64,000 nucleotides of DNA from Corynebacterium dentalis (GCF_900232865.1 NZ_OCTS01000001.1:62001-126000), one strand, 5' to 3'. Shown: positions 9,105 through 18,342, numbered from the stretch's first letter. A program made the numbers and translations. Notes: generated by a model not told the origin, from the letters alone.

Positions 9105-9878
9105 TTAAGAAGAGGCCTGCTTCGAGGCCCGCCCAGCCTGCGAGACCTCGCCCTTGAGCAGGGTCACCATCGCCTTGGCGGCGGCGTGCTCGGCCTCCTT
9201 CTTCGTGTGGCCGGTGCCCTCGGTGCGGTGGTCCTCGCCGACAGTCGCCGTGGCGGAGAACGTCTGATCGTGTTCTGGACCCGACGCCGAGGTGCTGTAC
9301 TCCGGGAGCGGGAGCTTCATGTCACTCAGGCGCTCCAGCAGCACGGTCTTCCAGTCCATATTCAAGCCGGTAGCAGGCGCCTCGCTGATGCGGCTGGCGA
9401 AGATCCGCAGCACGGTCTCGCGAGCCGTGGCGAAGCCGTGCTCCAGGTAGATCGCGCCCAGGATGGCCTCGACCGTGTCCGAGAGCGTGGAATCTTTGTC
9501 ATCGCCGCCGGTAAGCATTTCACCGCGGCCAAGCAAGATGTAAGGCCCAATGCCCAGTTCGCGAGCCACGGAGGCGAGCGCGAACTTGTTCACCACGCCT
9601 GCGCGCATCTTGGACAAGTCAGACTCAGAACGGTTGGGGAACTCACGGTAGAGCTGCTCCGCAACGGACACACCCAGCACGGCGTCGCCCAAAAATTCCA
9701 GGCGCTCGTTGTCTGGGAGATTGTCATTCTCATGCGCGAAGGAGCGGTGAGTCAGCGCCAGCCGCAGATTGTCCTCCGAGAGCGTGATTCCCCACGCGTC
9801 CAGCAGTGGCTGGTGATCGGACTTGCTATACGCCGCGTTGAGGGCTGCTTCGCCAGTCAGGCGACGCTTTCTAGCCAT
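9105..9878 (-). CDS. rnc: Ribonuclease III
   Basis: A double-strand-specific endoribonuclease that processes 30S pre-rRNA and other structured RNAs. The 257-residue protein has the RNase III signature ERLEFLGDAVLG at residues 58-69, the second acidic patch with DTVEAILGAIYLEHG near 125, and a C-terminal double-stranded RNA binding domain (about 165-235, ending HAAAKAMVTLL). It begins 3 nt after the stop of the DUF177 gene, which indicates tight translational coupling. The arrangement DUF177-rnc-mutM matches Rv2926c-rnc-fpg of Mycobacterium tuberculosis. Confidence 0.98.
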   Translation of the reverse strand: MARKRRLTGEAALNAAYSKSDHQPLLDAWGITLSEDNLRLALTHRSFAHENDNLPDNERLEFLGDAVLGVSVAEQLYREFPNRSESDLSKMRAGVVNKFALASVARELGIGPYILLGRGEMLTGGDDKDSTLSDTVEAILGAIYLEHGFATARETVLRIFASRISEAPATGLNMDWKTVLLERLSDMKLPLPEYSTSASGPEHDQTFSATATVGEDHRTEGTGHTKKEAEHAAAKAMVTLLKGEVSQAGRASKQASS

Positions 9879-9881
9879 GAG

Positions 9882-10421
9882 TTACTGCTCATCCTCCTGA
9901 AGCTTGAACTTCTCCAAGCCGGCCCATCGTGGGTCCGGAGTGTCTTCTGCTTCCACATCTTCGGAAATGCCGTCCGGCTCCGGGGTGGATTCCTGGCAGG
10001 CGGTGCCGTAGGTCTCGCAGGTGGGAGAAAACGGCGTATTCAGGCCGGCTTCGTCGATCACCAGCTGGGAGATGTCGATGGCGTTATCTTCCACCAGGTT
10101 CGGCTCTTCGCCCTCTTCTGCTTCATCGCCTTCGATGAAATCTGGGTTCGCGCCGAATACTTCGTTGACGCGCACGGTGAACTCTGGGTTCAGTGGCTGC
10201 AAGCAGCGGGCGCAGGTGCCGGTGGCTTCGCCGTCGACCTCTGCGTTGACCATGAACGCCTCGCCCAGGTTGTTGATTGTCGCGGTGACACTGACGGGAG
10301 TGTTTTCCTCCACCGCCAGCATCTGCGCACCCCACCGAACGGGAGACGGTCCGGTGGTGTTGATCGTTTCCGACGCTCCGCTGGCGATGTCTCCAACGTG
10401 AATGACAAAAGGGTTGCTCAT
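9882..10421 (-). CDS. DUF177 (YceD-like) family protein
   Basis: A 179-residue acidic protein of the DUF177/YceD family. Family features seen are an early segment with GPSPVRWGAQMLAV, the central CARCLQPL motif (residues about 93-100), and a C-terminal CETYGTACQES in place of the usual paired cysteines that could bind metal. In many bacteria the gene precedes rpmF and is linked to 23S rRNA accumulation. In actinobacteria it precedes rnc, as here, which suggests a link to rRNA maturation. That role is inferred from context. It is cytoplasmic, with no signal peptide. Confidence 0.88.
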   Translation of the reverse strand: MSNPFVIHVGDIASGASETINTTGPSPVRWGAQMLAVEENTPVSVTATINNLGEAFMVNAEVDGEATGTCARCLQPLNPEFTVRVNEVFGANPDFIEGDEAEEGEEPNLVEDNAIDISQLVIDEAGLNTPFSPTCETYGTACQESTPEPDGISEDVEAEDTPDPRWAGLEKFKLQEDEQ

Positions 10422-10459
10422 ACCCTAGTTTGTACCCGCTTTCGGGCACTTACCGGTAA

Positions 10460-11227
10460 CTACAGCGCATAGTCGCCGTTACCTGGTCCCTGTGGCTGTC
10501 CGTGGGACGGTGCCTGCTGTGGGCGGTAACCTGCGGCACCCGCACCCTTACGTAGCGCAGCGCGGTCGCGGTTGACCACGCGGAGCGTTTCATTCAGGGA
10601 GTTCTCAAACTCAGAGAGAGTGGAGTCCACGTAGCGGTCGCACTCGGTGCGGAGGCGATCGGAATCTGCGTGAGCGGACTCGACGATGCGGTGTGCCTCT
10701 GCTTCTGCGTTGCGCACGACCTCAGACTCGGAGACCAAGCGCTGCTGCTCGGCGATGCCTTCGTCCACAGAGCGCTGGTAAGACTCGTTACCGGAGGTAA
10801 TGAGGCGCCCGGCCTCAGCCTCTGCGCGGCCGGTGACCTGCTCGTATTCGCGGCGAGCATCGGAGACCAGGCGGTCGGCCTCTGCCTCAGCTTGAGCCAC
10901 GGTGGCGGTCGCACGATCCTGAGCGTCCTGCAGAATTTCATCCGCCCGCACTGTGGCATCTGCGAGGATCGCATCCCGCTCTGATTCCGCGTCCCCGATC
11001 ATGGAATCGGACTGCTGCTGAGCGTCCGAGATGATGTTATCGCGGTGGTCCAAGACATCCTGAGCGTCGTCTAGCTCCACTGGAATGGCATTGCGCATTT
11101 CGTCGAGAATGTCGAGCACCTCACGGCGCGGCACCATGCAGTTTGCGGTCATGGGCACGCCGTAAGCCTGCTCCACCATCTGCTGTAGATCGTCCATACC
11201 CTGGAATGTCTTGTACATGGCATCCAC
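10460..11227 (-). CDS. SepIVA-like DivIVA-domain coiled-coil protein
   Basis: A 255-residue protein that is almost wholly coiled coil between residues 40 and 225, with a short N-terminal region MDAMYKTFQGMDDLQQMVEQ and a flexible Gly/Pro/Gln tail (GYRPQQAPSHGQPQGPGNG). Position between coaD and DUF177-rnc is that of Rv2927c/SepIVA, a DivIVA-related protein required for septation and polar growth in mycobacteria. The same role here is an inference from family and position. The GTG at 11227 is preceded by AGAGGT. An ATG three codons later is an alternative start. The gene ends 38 nt before the DUF177 start. Confidence 0.85.
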   Translation of the reverse strand: MDAMYKTFQGMDDLQQMVEQAYGVPMTANCMVPRREVLDILDEMRNAIPVELDDAQDVLDHRDNIISDAQQQSDSMIGDAESERDAILADATVRADEILQDAQDRATATVAQAEAEADRLVSDARREYEQVTGRAEAEAGRLITSGNESYQRSVDEGIAEQQRLVSESEVVRNAEAEAHRIVESAHADSDRLRTECDRYVDSTLSEFENSLNETLRVVNRDRAALRKGAGAAGYRPQQAPSHGQPQGPGNGDYAL

Positions 11228-11373
11228 TATGGCACCTCTACTCCACGGTGTTGCTCAAAGACACGCGTGTTAATTCATGTGACAGAAGAAAATAGAGGGA
11301 ATGTTGGGTAACACGGAGGTAAACAGGCTGCGGTGGAATGCTCTGGGTGCTCGTTGAGCTCAGCCCCCGCGCC

Positions 11374-11859
11374 CTACTTCGCGTACTTGGCCTTCACAGC
11401 CTCGACGACAGGCTCCGGCAACAATCCATCAATGTCTCCGCCGTACTTGGCCACTTCCTTGCACAAGGTCGAGGACACGTATCCATATTCCGGGCTGGTA
11501 AGCAGGAAGTACGTATCCGCCCCGGACAGGCGCTGGTTCATCTGCGCCATCGGCAGTTCGTACTCGTAATCCAATGAGCTGCGCAGACCCTTAACCATCG
11601 CCGTGATGTTGTTCTGTGTCAGGTAGTCCACCAGCAACTTGTCCCACGTATCTACGCGCACGTTCTGCGGAGGATTCGGCAGGGACTGCAAGGATTTCTC
11701 AATCAGCTCCACGCGCTCTTCGGCCGTGAACAGCCCGTTCTTGTTGGGGTTGTACGTCACCAAGATGGTCACCTGCTCCCAATCTGAGGCAGCGCGGGTG
11801 AAGATATCCAGGTGGCCTAGGGTCACGGGGTCAAAGGATCCGGGGCAAACTACATGCAT
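11374..11859 (-). CDS. coaD: Phosphopantetheine adenylyltransferase
   Basis: Transfers AMP from ATP to 4'-phosphopantetheine, the penultimate step of CoA synthesis, in the cytoplasm. The 161-residue length is typical. The N-terminal MHVVCPGSFDPVTLGHLDI contains the nucleotidyltransferase TxGH motif, and the C-terminal part has VSSTLCKEVAKYGGDIDGLLP, the conserved ISSSxVRE-like element in a divergent form. It follows rsmD by 18 nt in the same direction, the common rsmD-coaD pairing. The 146 nt between its stop and the SepIVA-like gene contain no other gene that I can see. Confidence 0.97.
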   Translation of the reverse strand: MHVVCPGSFDPVTLGHLDIFTRAASDWEQVTILVTYNPNKNGLFTAEERVELIEKSLQSLPNPPQNVRVDTWDKLLVDYLTQNNITAMVKGLRSSLDYEYELPMAQMNQRLSGADTYFLLTSPEYGYVSSTLCKEVAKYGGDIDGLLPEPVVEAVKAKYAK

Positions 11860-11877
11860 GCCCCACAGTCTACGTGC

Positions 11878-12441
11878 CTAACCGCGCCAAATCGCCATGT
11901 CGAAGCGCGCGATGCCGTAGGTCCGCTTCTTCAACTTCTGGTCGGTCCGCTCAAAGCCTTCCGGCCACACCACTTCGCGAGCATCGGACGGCCGCTCGAT
12001 AATCACCACCGCATCCTCAGCCAGCACGCGAGGAAGCGCTGCGACCAGCTCGTCCGTGGCCTCATCGGTCAGCTCGTACGGAGGATCAGCAAACACCATC
12101 GTGAAGTGGTTCTGCGGAGCGGTATGCAAATAGGTGGATGCCTTGGCCTCCACCACGTGGGTTGACGGATGCCCCACCACCTTCGCGTTCGCGTTGATGA
12201 TCTCGGCTGCGCGGTGGTTGAAGTCCACCAACGTGACCTCGGCCGCCCCGCGCGAGGCAGCCTCCAGCCCCAGCGCACCCGAGCCCGCGAACAGATCCAA
12301 CACGCGCTCGCCCTCGAACCCGAAGCGCACCTGCAGCGAGGAAAACAGTCCCTCGCGTGCGCGGTCAGACGTAGGACGCGTGCCAGCCGGCGGAACCTTG
12401 ATTTTCCTGCCCCGAGCAGTTCCAGAAATGATGCGTGTCAT
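11878..12441 (-). CDS. rsmD: 16S rRNA (guanine966-N2)-methyltransferase
   Basis: An S-adenosylmethionine-dependent methyltransferase modifying G966 of 16S rRNA. The 187-residue protein begins MTRIISGTARGRKIKVP. It has the SAM-binding loop VLDLFAGSGALGLEAASRGA (residues about 45-64) and the catalytic DPPY motif in FADPPYEL near residue 116. Its ATG overlaps the TGA of the upstream biotinyl-domain gene by four bases (ATGA), so translation is coupled. Its pairing with coaD downstream is conserved across bacteria. Confidence 0.96.
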   Translation of the reverse strand: MTRIISGTARGRKIKVPPAGTRPTSDRAREGLFSSLQVRFGFEGERVLDLFAGSGALGLEAASRGAAEVTLVDFNHRAAEIINANAKVVGHPSTHVVEAKASTYLHTAPQNHFTMVFADPPYELTDEATDELVAALPRVLAEDAVVIIERPSDAREVVWPEGFERTDQKLKKRTYGIARFDMAIWRG

Positions 12442-12665
12442 GAGTCTTCTCCTCGCACTGCCTCAATCACCAGCAGCTCATCTCCCCCGGACACTGCCAC
12501 GAAGTCCTCGTGTATGCTCCGCCGCACCACTCCCGGCCCCGGCGCCAGCACGGGCGCTTCCAGCTTCATTGCTTCCACCACTGCCACTGCAGCACCAGTG
12601 TCCACCTCATCCCCATCTGCCACGAGGAATCGAGCCGTCCCCGCGAATGGTGCGCAAATCTTCAT
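12438..12665 (-). CDS. Small biotinyl/lipoyl-attachment domain protein
   Basis: A free-standing biotin carrier domain of 75 residues beginning MKICAPFAG. The biotinylation motif EAMKLE places the acceptor lysine at residue 34, and the surrounding beta-hairpin pattern (DGDEVDTGAAVAVVEAMK, then a second hairpin with GPGVVRR) is the usual biotinyl fold. I chose the ATG at 12665 because AGGA lies about 8 nt upstream. A GTG 33 nt earlier would add an unlikely MGCTAPVRMWD extension. It sits between recG and rsmD, with no carboxylase genes nearby, so its partner carboxylase must be encoded elsewhere. Similar small recG-linked carriers are known in corynebacteria. Confidence 0.88.
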   Translation of the reverse strand: MKICAPFAGTARFLVADGDEVDTGAAVAVVEAMKLEAPVLAPGPGVVRRSIHEDFVAVSGGDELLVIEAVRGEDS

Positions 12666-12718
12666 GTCCCACATCCTAACCGGCGCGGTACATCCCACTC
12701 CGCAGCCGGGAGAGCAAA

Positions 12719-14890
12719 CTAGTTGCGCTCGATGTAATCCTGCTCATCCACGTCCAGGCCGGCCACCAAATTCCGTGCCAATTGTTCGTCATAACTGACC
12801 AGCTCCGTGGCATAGCGCCGCGCCTCAAGGATGATCTCCTCGTCCTCCGTGAGATCCAGCAGCGTGGCCCTGCGCACGCGCGCCCCGGACTGGCTCTCGC
12901 CCAGGATGTCCCCCTCCGTGCGTTGCTTGAGGTCCAATTCCGCCAGCACAAAGCCGTCCAGAGTCCCCGCCACAGCCTCCAGCCGCGCGTAGCTGGGACT
13001 GCCCTCTTCCGCTTCCGTATGCAACAAGCACACCGCATCAGCGCTTCCGCGGCCCACCCGTCCGCGCAACTGGTGAAGCTGAGATACGCCGAAGTTCTCG
13101 GCGTCGAGAATTAACATCATGGTCGCATTGGGAACGTCCACGCCCACCTCAATGACCGTGGTGGCCACCAACACATCGATGTCGCCGCGGGAGAACAGGC
13201 CCATGACCTCGTCTTTATCCTCGGCGTTCATGCGCCCGTGCAGTACTGCAACGGTGGCATCGGGCAGGATCTGGGTGGCAATGCGCTCGCCCCAGGCCTC
13301 CACGCCGTCGTCGCCATCGATGCGCGGCACCACCACATAAGCCTGCCTGCCCGCGCGAATTTCCTCGGCCATACGCTGCCACGCGCGCTCCACCCACCGG
13401 GGCTTCCACGCAGGCACCACCGAGGTGGAAATCTTTCCGCGACCAGCCGGTAGACCTTCCAAACGCACCGATTGCAGATCGCCGAACATCGTCATCGCCA
13501 CCGTGCGCGGAATGGGTGTGGCCGTCATGACCAGCGTGTGCGGCGTGCGATCCATCGGCGCCATCTCTCGCAGCTTGTCGCGCTGCCGCACACCAAAACG
13601 GTGTTGCTCGTCCACGATAACCAAACCCAGATCCGCGAATTCCACACCGTCTTGGATCAGTGCATGCGTACCCACCACAATGTCCGCCTGACCACTAATG
13701 ATGTTGAGCAGGCTGAGCTTCTTCTCGGCCGTTTTCTGCGAGCCAGTCAGCAGGGTCACGCCCACGGTGGTGCCGGACAGCAGCTGCGTCAGCGTGCGCG
13801 CATGTTGCGCTGCCAGCACCTCGGTCGGCGCGATGAAGGCGCACTGAAAACCAGCCTGCACCACCTGCATCATCGCCAGCAGCGCCACCACAGTCTTGCC
13901 GCTGCCCACGTCTCCTTGCAGCATCAGCTGCGCCGGGTTCGTACTGTTAAGGGCCTCGCTGATGCGTTCCAGCGCGTGGGTTTGCCCCTCGCTCAAGGTG
14001 TACGGCAAGGCTTTTTTTACCTCCGACGCCACACCCGTGTCCTGCGGAGCCATCGCCACCGACGTCCGCTTCTCCGCATCCGCGCGACGCAGCGCCATCA
14101 CCACTTGCAGCTCAAGCGCTTCGTTGAATTTGATGCGGCTCTGCGCGGCGAACGGCCCCTCTACCGGAGGTTGGTGGATCTCCCGCACGGCCTGGGCAAA
14201 GGAAATCAACGGCTCACCCTCTGGGTCGATCGGCCAGGCCGGAGCAGGCGCGTCTGTGGACGCAGCAGGCAGGACCTCGGCGGGCTGGTCCACAGCCGCG
14301 AGAACCTTGTCCATCACGCCGATCAGCTCGGCGGTGGACGTGCCGGGACGGCGCGGGTAGCTCGGCAGCCACGGCTTGCTCAACAGCTCTTGGGCCTGCT
14401 CGCCCGAACCCGCCACGTCCACGATCGTTTTGAGCGGCCCGAACGCGCCGAACTTAGCACCTTCCCCGGGATGCACGGTGACGTAGCTGGGGTTTTTCAA
14501 TTGCCACGCCTCACGGAAGCGCCCCAGCTTTCCGTAGAGCAGCACGATGGTTCCGGCGGTCAAGCAGGCCTTATGCAGACCCGGATTGCCAAACAGCGCG
14601 GATTCCATCATCGCCGCGCCGTCGGTAAACGTGAAGGAGACGATGGTGCGAGGGCCGCGACCGGAACGGTTTTCCCGCTCAGAGACGTTGATGATCTCTG
14701 CCACGCACGTGTACATCTCCCCCTCTTCCAGCAGGTCGAGAGCCTCGGTACTGCCCGCGCGAACGTACTTGGTGGGGAAATTCAACAATGCGTCCGTCAT
14801 GATGCGCAGCTTGGGCCTATCCGCCAGCTTGCGGGCCCGATCCGGAGTGATGACCTGCGAGAGAGGCCGCTGATCTTCCCACCCGAGCAT
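12719..14890 (-). CDS. recG: ATP-dependent DNA helicase RecG
   Basis: A superfamily 2 helicase that regresses stalled replication forks and remodels branched DNA. The 723-residue protein has an N-terminal OB-fold wedge domain (about residues 50-170), then helicase motif I GDVGSGKT near 330, the DEQH box in VIVDEQHRFG near 427, motif III TATPIPRT, and motif VI QLRGRVGRG near 635. The start ATG directly abuts the TAG stop of the upstream DAK-domain gene (TAGATG), implying translational coupling. The recG plus DAK-protein pairing is the same as Rv2973c-Rv2974c. Confidence 0.98.
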   Translation of the reverse strand: MLGWEDQRPLSQVITPDRARKLADRPKLRIMTDALLNFPTKYVRAGSTEALDLLEEGEMYTCVAEIINVSERENRSGRGPRTIVSFTFTDGAAMMESALFGNPGLHKACLTAGTIVLLYGKLGRFREAWQLKNPSYVTVHPGEGAKFGAFGPLKTIVDVAGSGEQAQELLSKPWLPSYPRRPGTSTAELIGVMDKVLAAVDQPAEVLPAASTDAPAPAWPIDPEGEPLISFAQAVREIHQPPVEGPFAAQSRIKFNEALELQVVMALRRADAEKRTSVAMAPQDTGVASEVKKALPYTLSEGQTHALERISEALNSTNPAQLMLQGDVGSGKTVVALLAMMQVVQAGFQCAFIAPTEVLAAQHARTLTQLLSGTTVGVTLLTGSQKTAEKKLSLLNIISGQADIVVGTHALIQDGVEFADLGLVIVDEQHRFGVRQRDKLREMAPMDRTPHTLVMTATPIPRTVAMTMFGDLQSVRLEGLPAGRGKISTSVVPAWKPRWVERAWQRMAEEIRAGRQAYVVVPRIDGDDGVEAWGERIATQILPDATVAVLHGRMNAEDKDEVMGLFSRGDIDVLVATTVIEVGVDVPNATMMLILDAENFGVSQLHQLRGRVGRGSADAVCLLHTEAEEGSPSYARLEAVAGTLDGFVLAELDLKQRTEGDILGESQSGARVRRATLLDLTEDEEIILEARRYATELVSYDEQLARNLVAGLDVDEQDYIERN

Positions 14891-16462
14891 CTATTCCACT
14901 CCGATCTCCACCACGTGCCCCACGGAATCAGCAGCCATGCCCTCCGCTGGGTAATCGTGGAATTCAATATCTGGATGCTGCCGTTGCATATGCGCCCGCA
15001 GCTTCTCCATCTCGTCGTCGCTGACTTCCGGCGTGGACCACAGCAAGGTAACCAGCTCGCCGCCCTCAGCCAACATCTCGTCCAAGTCGGCGATCATCGC
15101 ATCCCCAGTGGACATGCAGAACCGCTGTGCAGAAACAGCGTCGACCATATCTTCCACATCATCGTCATGATCATTGGCAGGATCATGCACGGCCAGAGCC
15201 GCCAGCCCACCCACTAAAGAGCTGGTATCAATGGCACTGAGATCAAAGCCCTGGTTGAGGATCGATGAGGCATCTCGGCCGTTGGTCAGCACCACCAAGG
15301 ACCCAGTTCCGGACATCGCCAGCAGATCGCGAACTTCTTGGGCAGAGGCGCGCTCTACGTCCAAAGTGATTGCTCCGGCATTTTCAAAGATGCTCGCGAC
15401 CCCTCCTGTGGGAGCCAGCGCGATGATCGGTGACGAGGGAAACTCCGAATCCGGCAGTACTTCCAGCCGCAGGTCGGAGACACCTCCAAGCTCATAAGCA
15501 CGCTCGATGACGGCCCCTGGGAAACGAGTGTGAATGTGCACTCGCACCAGGTTGTCTCCTGCCTGGGCGATGACCAAGCTGTTGCCGTTGCGATCGAGAA
15601 AAGCGCGCAGTGCGGCAAAGGAGGAAGGGTCGGCGCTGGCGTCGAACATGAACATGACCTCCAGCTCCGCAGAACCACTGCCATGCACGCCGATCTCAGG
15701 ATCGGTGGCGGGGTCCTTCTCCGGGCTGGAATTGTCTGCAGAAGCTGGTTCGGATTGAGTGCTGCCCGAAGCTGCTGCATCGGTAGGATCCGCTTCCCCC
15801 TCCGCTCCAGCGTTTTCCCCGGCAGCTCCCTCGATGGCTCGGCTCGCACCAGACTCGCCGCTCAGGGTGTCGTACAAGGACTGCAAGATGACCACGAGAC
15901 CGCGCCCACCTGCATCAACCACGCCCGCCTTGGCCAGCACGTCCAGCTGTGTGGGGGTTTGCTCCAACGCAACTTCCGCAGCGTGCAAGGCCTGACCCAC
16001 CGTCTCAGTGAGCGAGGCACGCCCCGAAGCCGCACCCTCGGCAGCCGCACGAAGCACCGTGAGGATCGTGCCCTCAACGGGCGAAGAAATAGACGTCTTC
16101 ACAAAATCGACAGACAGCTGCAACATTTTCACCACGGCTTGGCTATCGATCTTCCCCCGGGACGCCGTATCAGACAGCGCCCGCAACACCTGCGAAAGCA
16201 CCATGCCCGAGTTGCCCCGCGCCCCACGCACCGCACCGCTAGCCAGAGCCGTGGTGACGTCCTGCACGTCCTCAGAATCGGCTTGATCAGCAGAATCTAC
16301 AGCGACCGCCATGGTGTAGGCCATGTTGGAACCGGTATCGGAATCCGGAATCGGAAAAACATTCAGACGGTTGATCTCCGCCTGACGCTCCCGCAACCCC
16401 GCTGCTGCCCGGCGCGCCCATTGAGTGATCAAGGGTCCGTCGAGGTTTTCTGCCATGTGCAC
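14891..16462 (-). CDS. DAK-domain (DhaL/YloV-type) protein
   Basis: A protein of about 523 residues with an N-terminal DhaL-like kinase domain. The motif NVFPIPDSDTGSNM near residue 35 supplies the Mg-ATP aspartates, and RGARGNSGMVLSQ follows near 85. The family includes YloV and FakA, the ATP-binding subunit of fatty-acid kinase. Whether this protein phosphorylates fatty acids is not shown here, since no FakB/DegV partner is adjacent. Residues about 215-260 form an acidic, Ala/Ser-rich linker before a C-terminal domain. The annotated frame opens at a GTG (16462); the ATG two codons later, with AGG about 10 nt upstream, is equally plausible. Confidence 0.9.
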   Translation of the reverse strand: MHMAENLDGPLITQWARRAAAGLRERQAEINRLNVFPIPDSDTGSNMAYTMAVAVDSADQADSEDVQDVTTALASGAVRGARGNSGMVLSQVLRALSDTASRGKIDSQAVVKMLQLSVDFVKTSISSPVEGTILTVLRAAAEGAASGRASLTETVGQALHAAEVALEQTPTQLDVLAKAGVVDAGGRGLVVILQSLYDTLSGESGASRAIEGAAGENAGAEGEADPTDAAASGSTQSEPASADNSSPEKDPATDPEIGVHGSGSAELEVMFMFDASADPSSFAALRAFLDRNGNSLVIAQAGDNLVRVHIHTRFPGAVIERAYELGGVSDLRLEVLPDSEFPSSPIIALAPTGGVASIFENAGAITLDVERASAQEVRDLLAMSGTGSLVVLTNGRDASSILNQGFDLSAIDTSSLVGGLAALAVHDPANDHDDDVEDMVDAVSAQRFCMSTGDAMIADLDEMLAEGGELVTLLWSTPEVSDDEMEKLRAHMQRQHPDIEFHDYPAEGMAADSVGHVVEIGVE

Positions 16463-16466
16463 CAGC

Positions 16467-17129
16467 CTAGCTGTTCAGCGACCAGTTGACGGGATCGGCA
16501 CCCAGGGAGGCCAGCAGTTGGTTCGCTCCGGTAAAAGGGTGCGAGCCGAAAAACCCGCGATATGCGGACAGCGGAGACGGATGCGGCGAGGCGATGACGC
16601 GATCCGGTCCAAACAATGGCGCGAACTTCTGTGCTGGCTTCCCCCAGAGAATCGCCACTGTGTCCGGGCGCTCAGCCACTTGCTTGACAACCGATTCAGT
16701 GATCTGCTCCCATCCGCGGTTGTGGTGGCTTCCCGGTTGCCCGGCGCGCACCGTGAGAACACGGTTGAGCAGCATCACCCCCTGCTCCGCCCACGGGGAC
16801 AAATCTCCACTGGTGGGGCGATCAAACCCCAAGTCCGTTTGGTATTCCGCAAAGATGTTGGCCAGCGATTTCGGTAACTTCGCCTGCGCGGGCAGGTCCG
16901 CAGAAAACGACAGCCCCACCGCGTGCCCGGGCGTGGGATACGGGTCCTGCCCCACGATTAACACGCGTACGTCCTCCGGCGCCATGCGCAACGCCCGCAG
17001 GATCAGATGCGGTTCCGGCAGGATCTGTTCCTCATGTTGTGCTTCCGCCAGAACGTCTTGCAGAACATTTTCGACGCCATGCACCTGCCAGCCCGGGTGA
17101 ATTTGCTCCACCAGCTGGGGGATATTCAT
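16467..17129 (-). CDS. ung: Uracil-DNA glycosylase
   Basis: Removes uracil from DNA in base-excision repair. The family 1 active site VGQDPYPTPGHAVGLSFS and the C-terminal HPSPLSAYRGFFG loop are both present. The 220-residue length fits the family. A longer frame opens 71 codons upstream, but that part overlaps thiL and has no family similarity. The ATG at 17129 (MNIPQLVEQIH) has GGGGA about 8 nt upstream and begins 20 nt after the thiL stop, so thiL-ung form one unit, as in mycobacteria (Rv2977c-Rv2976c). Confidence 0.97.
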   Translation of the reverse strand: MNIPQLVEQIHPGWQVHGVENVLQDVLAEAQHEEQILPEPHLILRALRMAPEDVRVLIVGQDPYPTPGHAVGLSFSADLPAQAKLPKSLANIFAEYQTDLGFDRPTSGDLSPWAEQGVMLLNRVLTVRAGQPGSHHNRGWEQITESVVKQVAERPDTVAILWGKPAQKFAPLFGPDRVIASPHPSPLSAYRGFFGSHPFTGANQLLASLGADPVNWSLNS

Positions 17130-17149
17130 TTGCTCGTTCCCCGGTGCGT

Positions 17150-18133
17150 TCACAGCGACTGCCACCCGGTGGTGTACGTGGGTCGGTTTCCACCGATGGT
17201 CACAAACGGGGCGTCCGGATCGGTTTCGTCGAGCCTGCGCACCATGCCGATTGGGCGGTACGAAGCAGGCAAGCGCGAATCTGTGGTGCCGATCAGTGTG
17301 TGGTCTTCCCCACCGGTAAGCACCCACTTCCACGGGTCGCATCCGGTGCGCTCTGCTGCGTGCAACAGATTGCTATCGGGCGCGACGGCTTCCACGTCTA
17401 CGTCAATGCACACGCCTGAGCGCTGCGCGATCACAGAGAGATCCGCCACCAAGCCATCGGAGTTATCCGTCATGGAGCTCGCCCCGGCCGCACGCGCGAC
17501 GGTGCCGCGCCCCACCTCAAGCTTCGGTGAGCAATGCCAAGACACGAGCTCCTGCAGGATCGGATCATCCTGTGGGACGGACTTGCGAGATCCGAAGTAC
17601 TGCAGCACATCCAGTCCTGCTGCCGAATAGCCGATGTTGCCCGAGGCGATCACTCGGTGCCCCACTCCCGCGCCGTCCAAAGTCAAGGCTGGCGCTGGTC
17701 CTCCCAGCTCTCCGAGTGCAGTCAGCGACAAGACCAGATCCTCGGCCCGCACCACGTCGCCACCTACGAGCTCGGCACCCCACGGAGTGGCTGCATCGTT
17801 AATGCCGCGGGCTAGCTCCGAGATGGTCTCCAGGGGCATGTCCCCCGGGGTCACGATCGCCAGCAGCAAAGCGGTGGGACGTGCGCCCATCGCTTGAATG
17901 TCCGCGAAGTTCTGCATCACTGCCTTTACGCCCACCTCATAGGGAGACGAGTAGCGGAAACGGAAGTGCCGACCCCGCACCAGGATGTCCGTAGTACAGA
18001 CTTGGCGAGCGTTCGACGTGGTGGAATCCAGCACGGCTGCATCATCACCGTTGAGGGAGCTAGGTGCGGCGGAGCGGATCGCCGCGATGGTTCCGGCTTC
18101 GCCCGCCTGTTCCACGGTGATGTTTCGTGCCAT
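17150..18133 (-). CDS. thiL: Thiamine-monophosphate kinase
   Basis: Phosphorylates thiamine monophosphate to the active coenzyme thiamine diphosphate. The protein shows the AIR-synthase-related fold motifs: NGDDAAVLD near residue 30, then the Mg/ATP region TDILVRGRHFRF and AVMQNFADIQAMGARPTALL, and SMTDNSDGLVADL near 205. I chose the ATG at 18133, which follows GAGG with a 6-nt gap and gives 327 residues. The frame extends 10 codons further to an ATG without a ribosome site. No TPP riboswitch was recognised upstream. It diverges from the DUF3515 gene across about 210 nt. Confidence 0.95.
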   Translation of the reverse strand: MARNITVEQAGEAGTIAAIRSAAPSSLNGDDAAVLDSTTSNARQVCTTDILVRGRHFRFRYSSPYEVGVKAVMQNFADIQAMGARPTALLLAIVTPGDMPLETISELARGINDAATPWGAELVGGDVVRAEDLVLSLTALGELGGPAPALTLDGAGVGHRVIASGNIGYSAAGLDVLQYFGSRKSVPQDDPILQELVSWHCSPKLEVGRGTVARAAGASSMTDNSDGLVADLSVIAQRSGVCIDVDVEAVAPDSNLLHAAERTGCDPWKWVLTGGEDHTLIGTTDSRLPASYRPIGMVRRLDETDPDAPFVTIGGNRPTYTTGWQSL

Positions 18134-18342
18134 AGCCGTCCTCAACCGTCCTCGGTGTTTCATGTGTACGTCAGTGTGTGCGCACCAGTGCGTGTGTCTG
18201 TCTCTACCTCAAGCAATGTCAAGGCCGAAAGACGCGTATCAACAGTTCAACATACGTGACACAACTACACCATGCCGAATCTGCACCCCTACTTACCTGC
18301 CCTATTAACAGCTGCGCGAACACCGACCTAAAATATTCCACT

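Noticed and set aside
9099-10472. 457-codon plus-strand frame opposite rnc and DUF177
   Set aside because: It spans two confidently identified minus-strand genes and their junction; its composition is that of an antisense frame.
17130-17342. 71-codon N-terminal extension of ung
   Set aside because: It overlaps thiL in another frame and has no similarity to the family; an internal ATG with a ribosome site gives the normal length.
17130-18342. A TPP riboswitch near thiL
   Set aside because: Neither the leader of thiL nor its divergent spacer shows the conserved thi-box bases.
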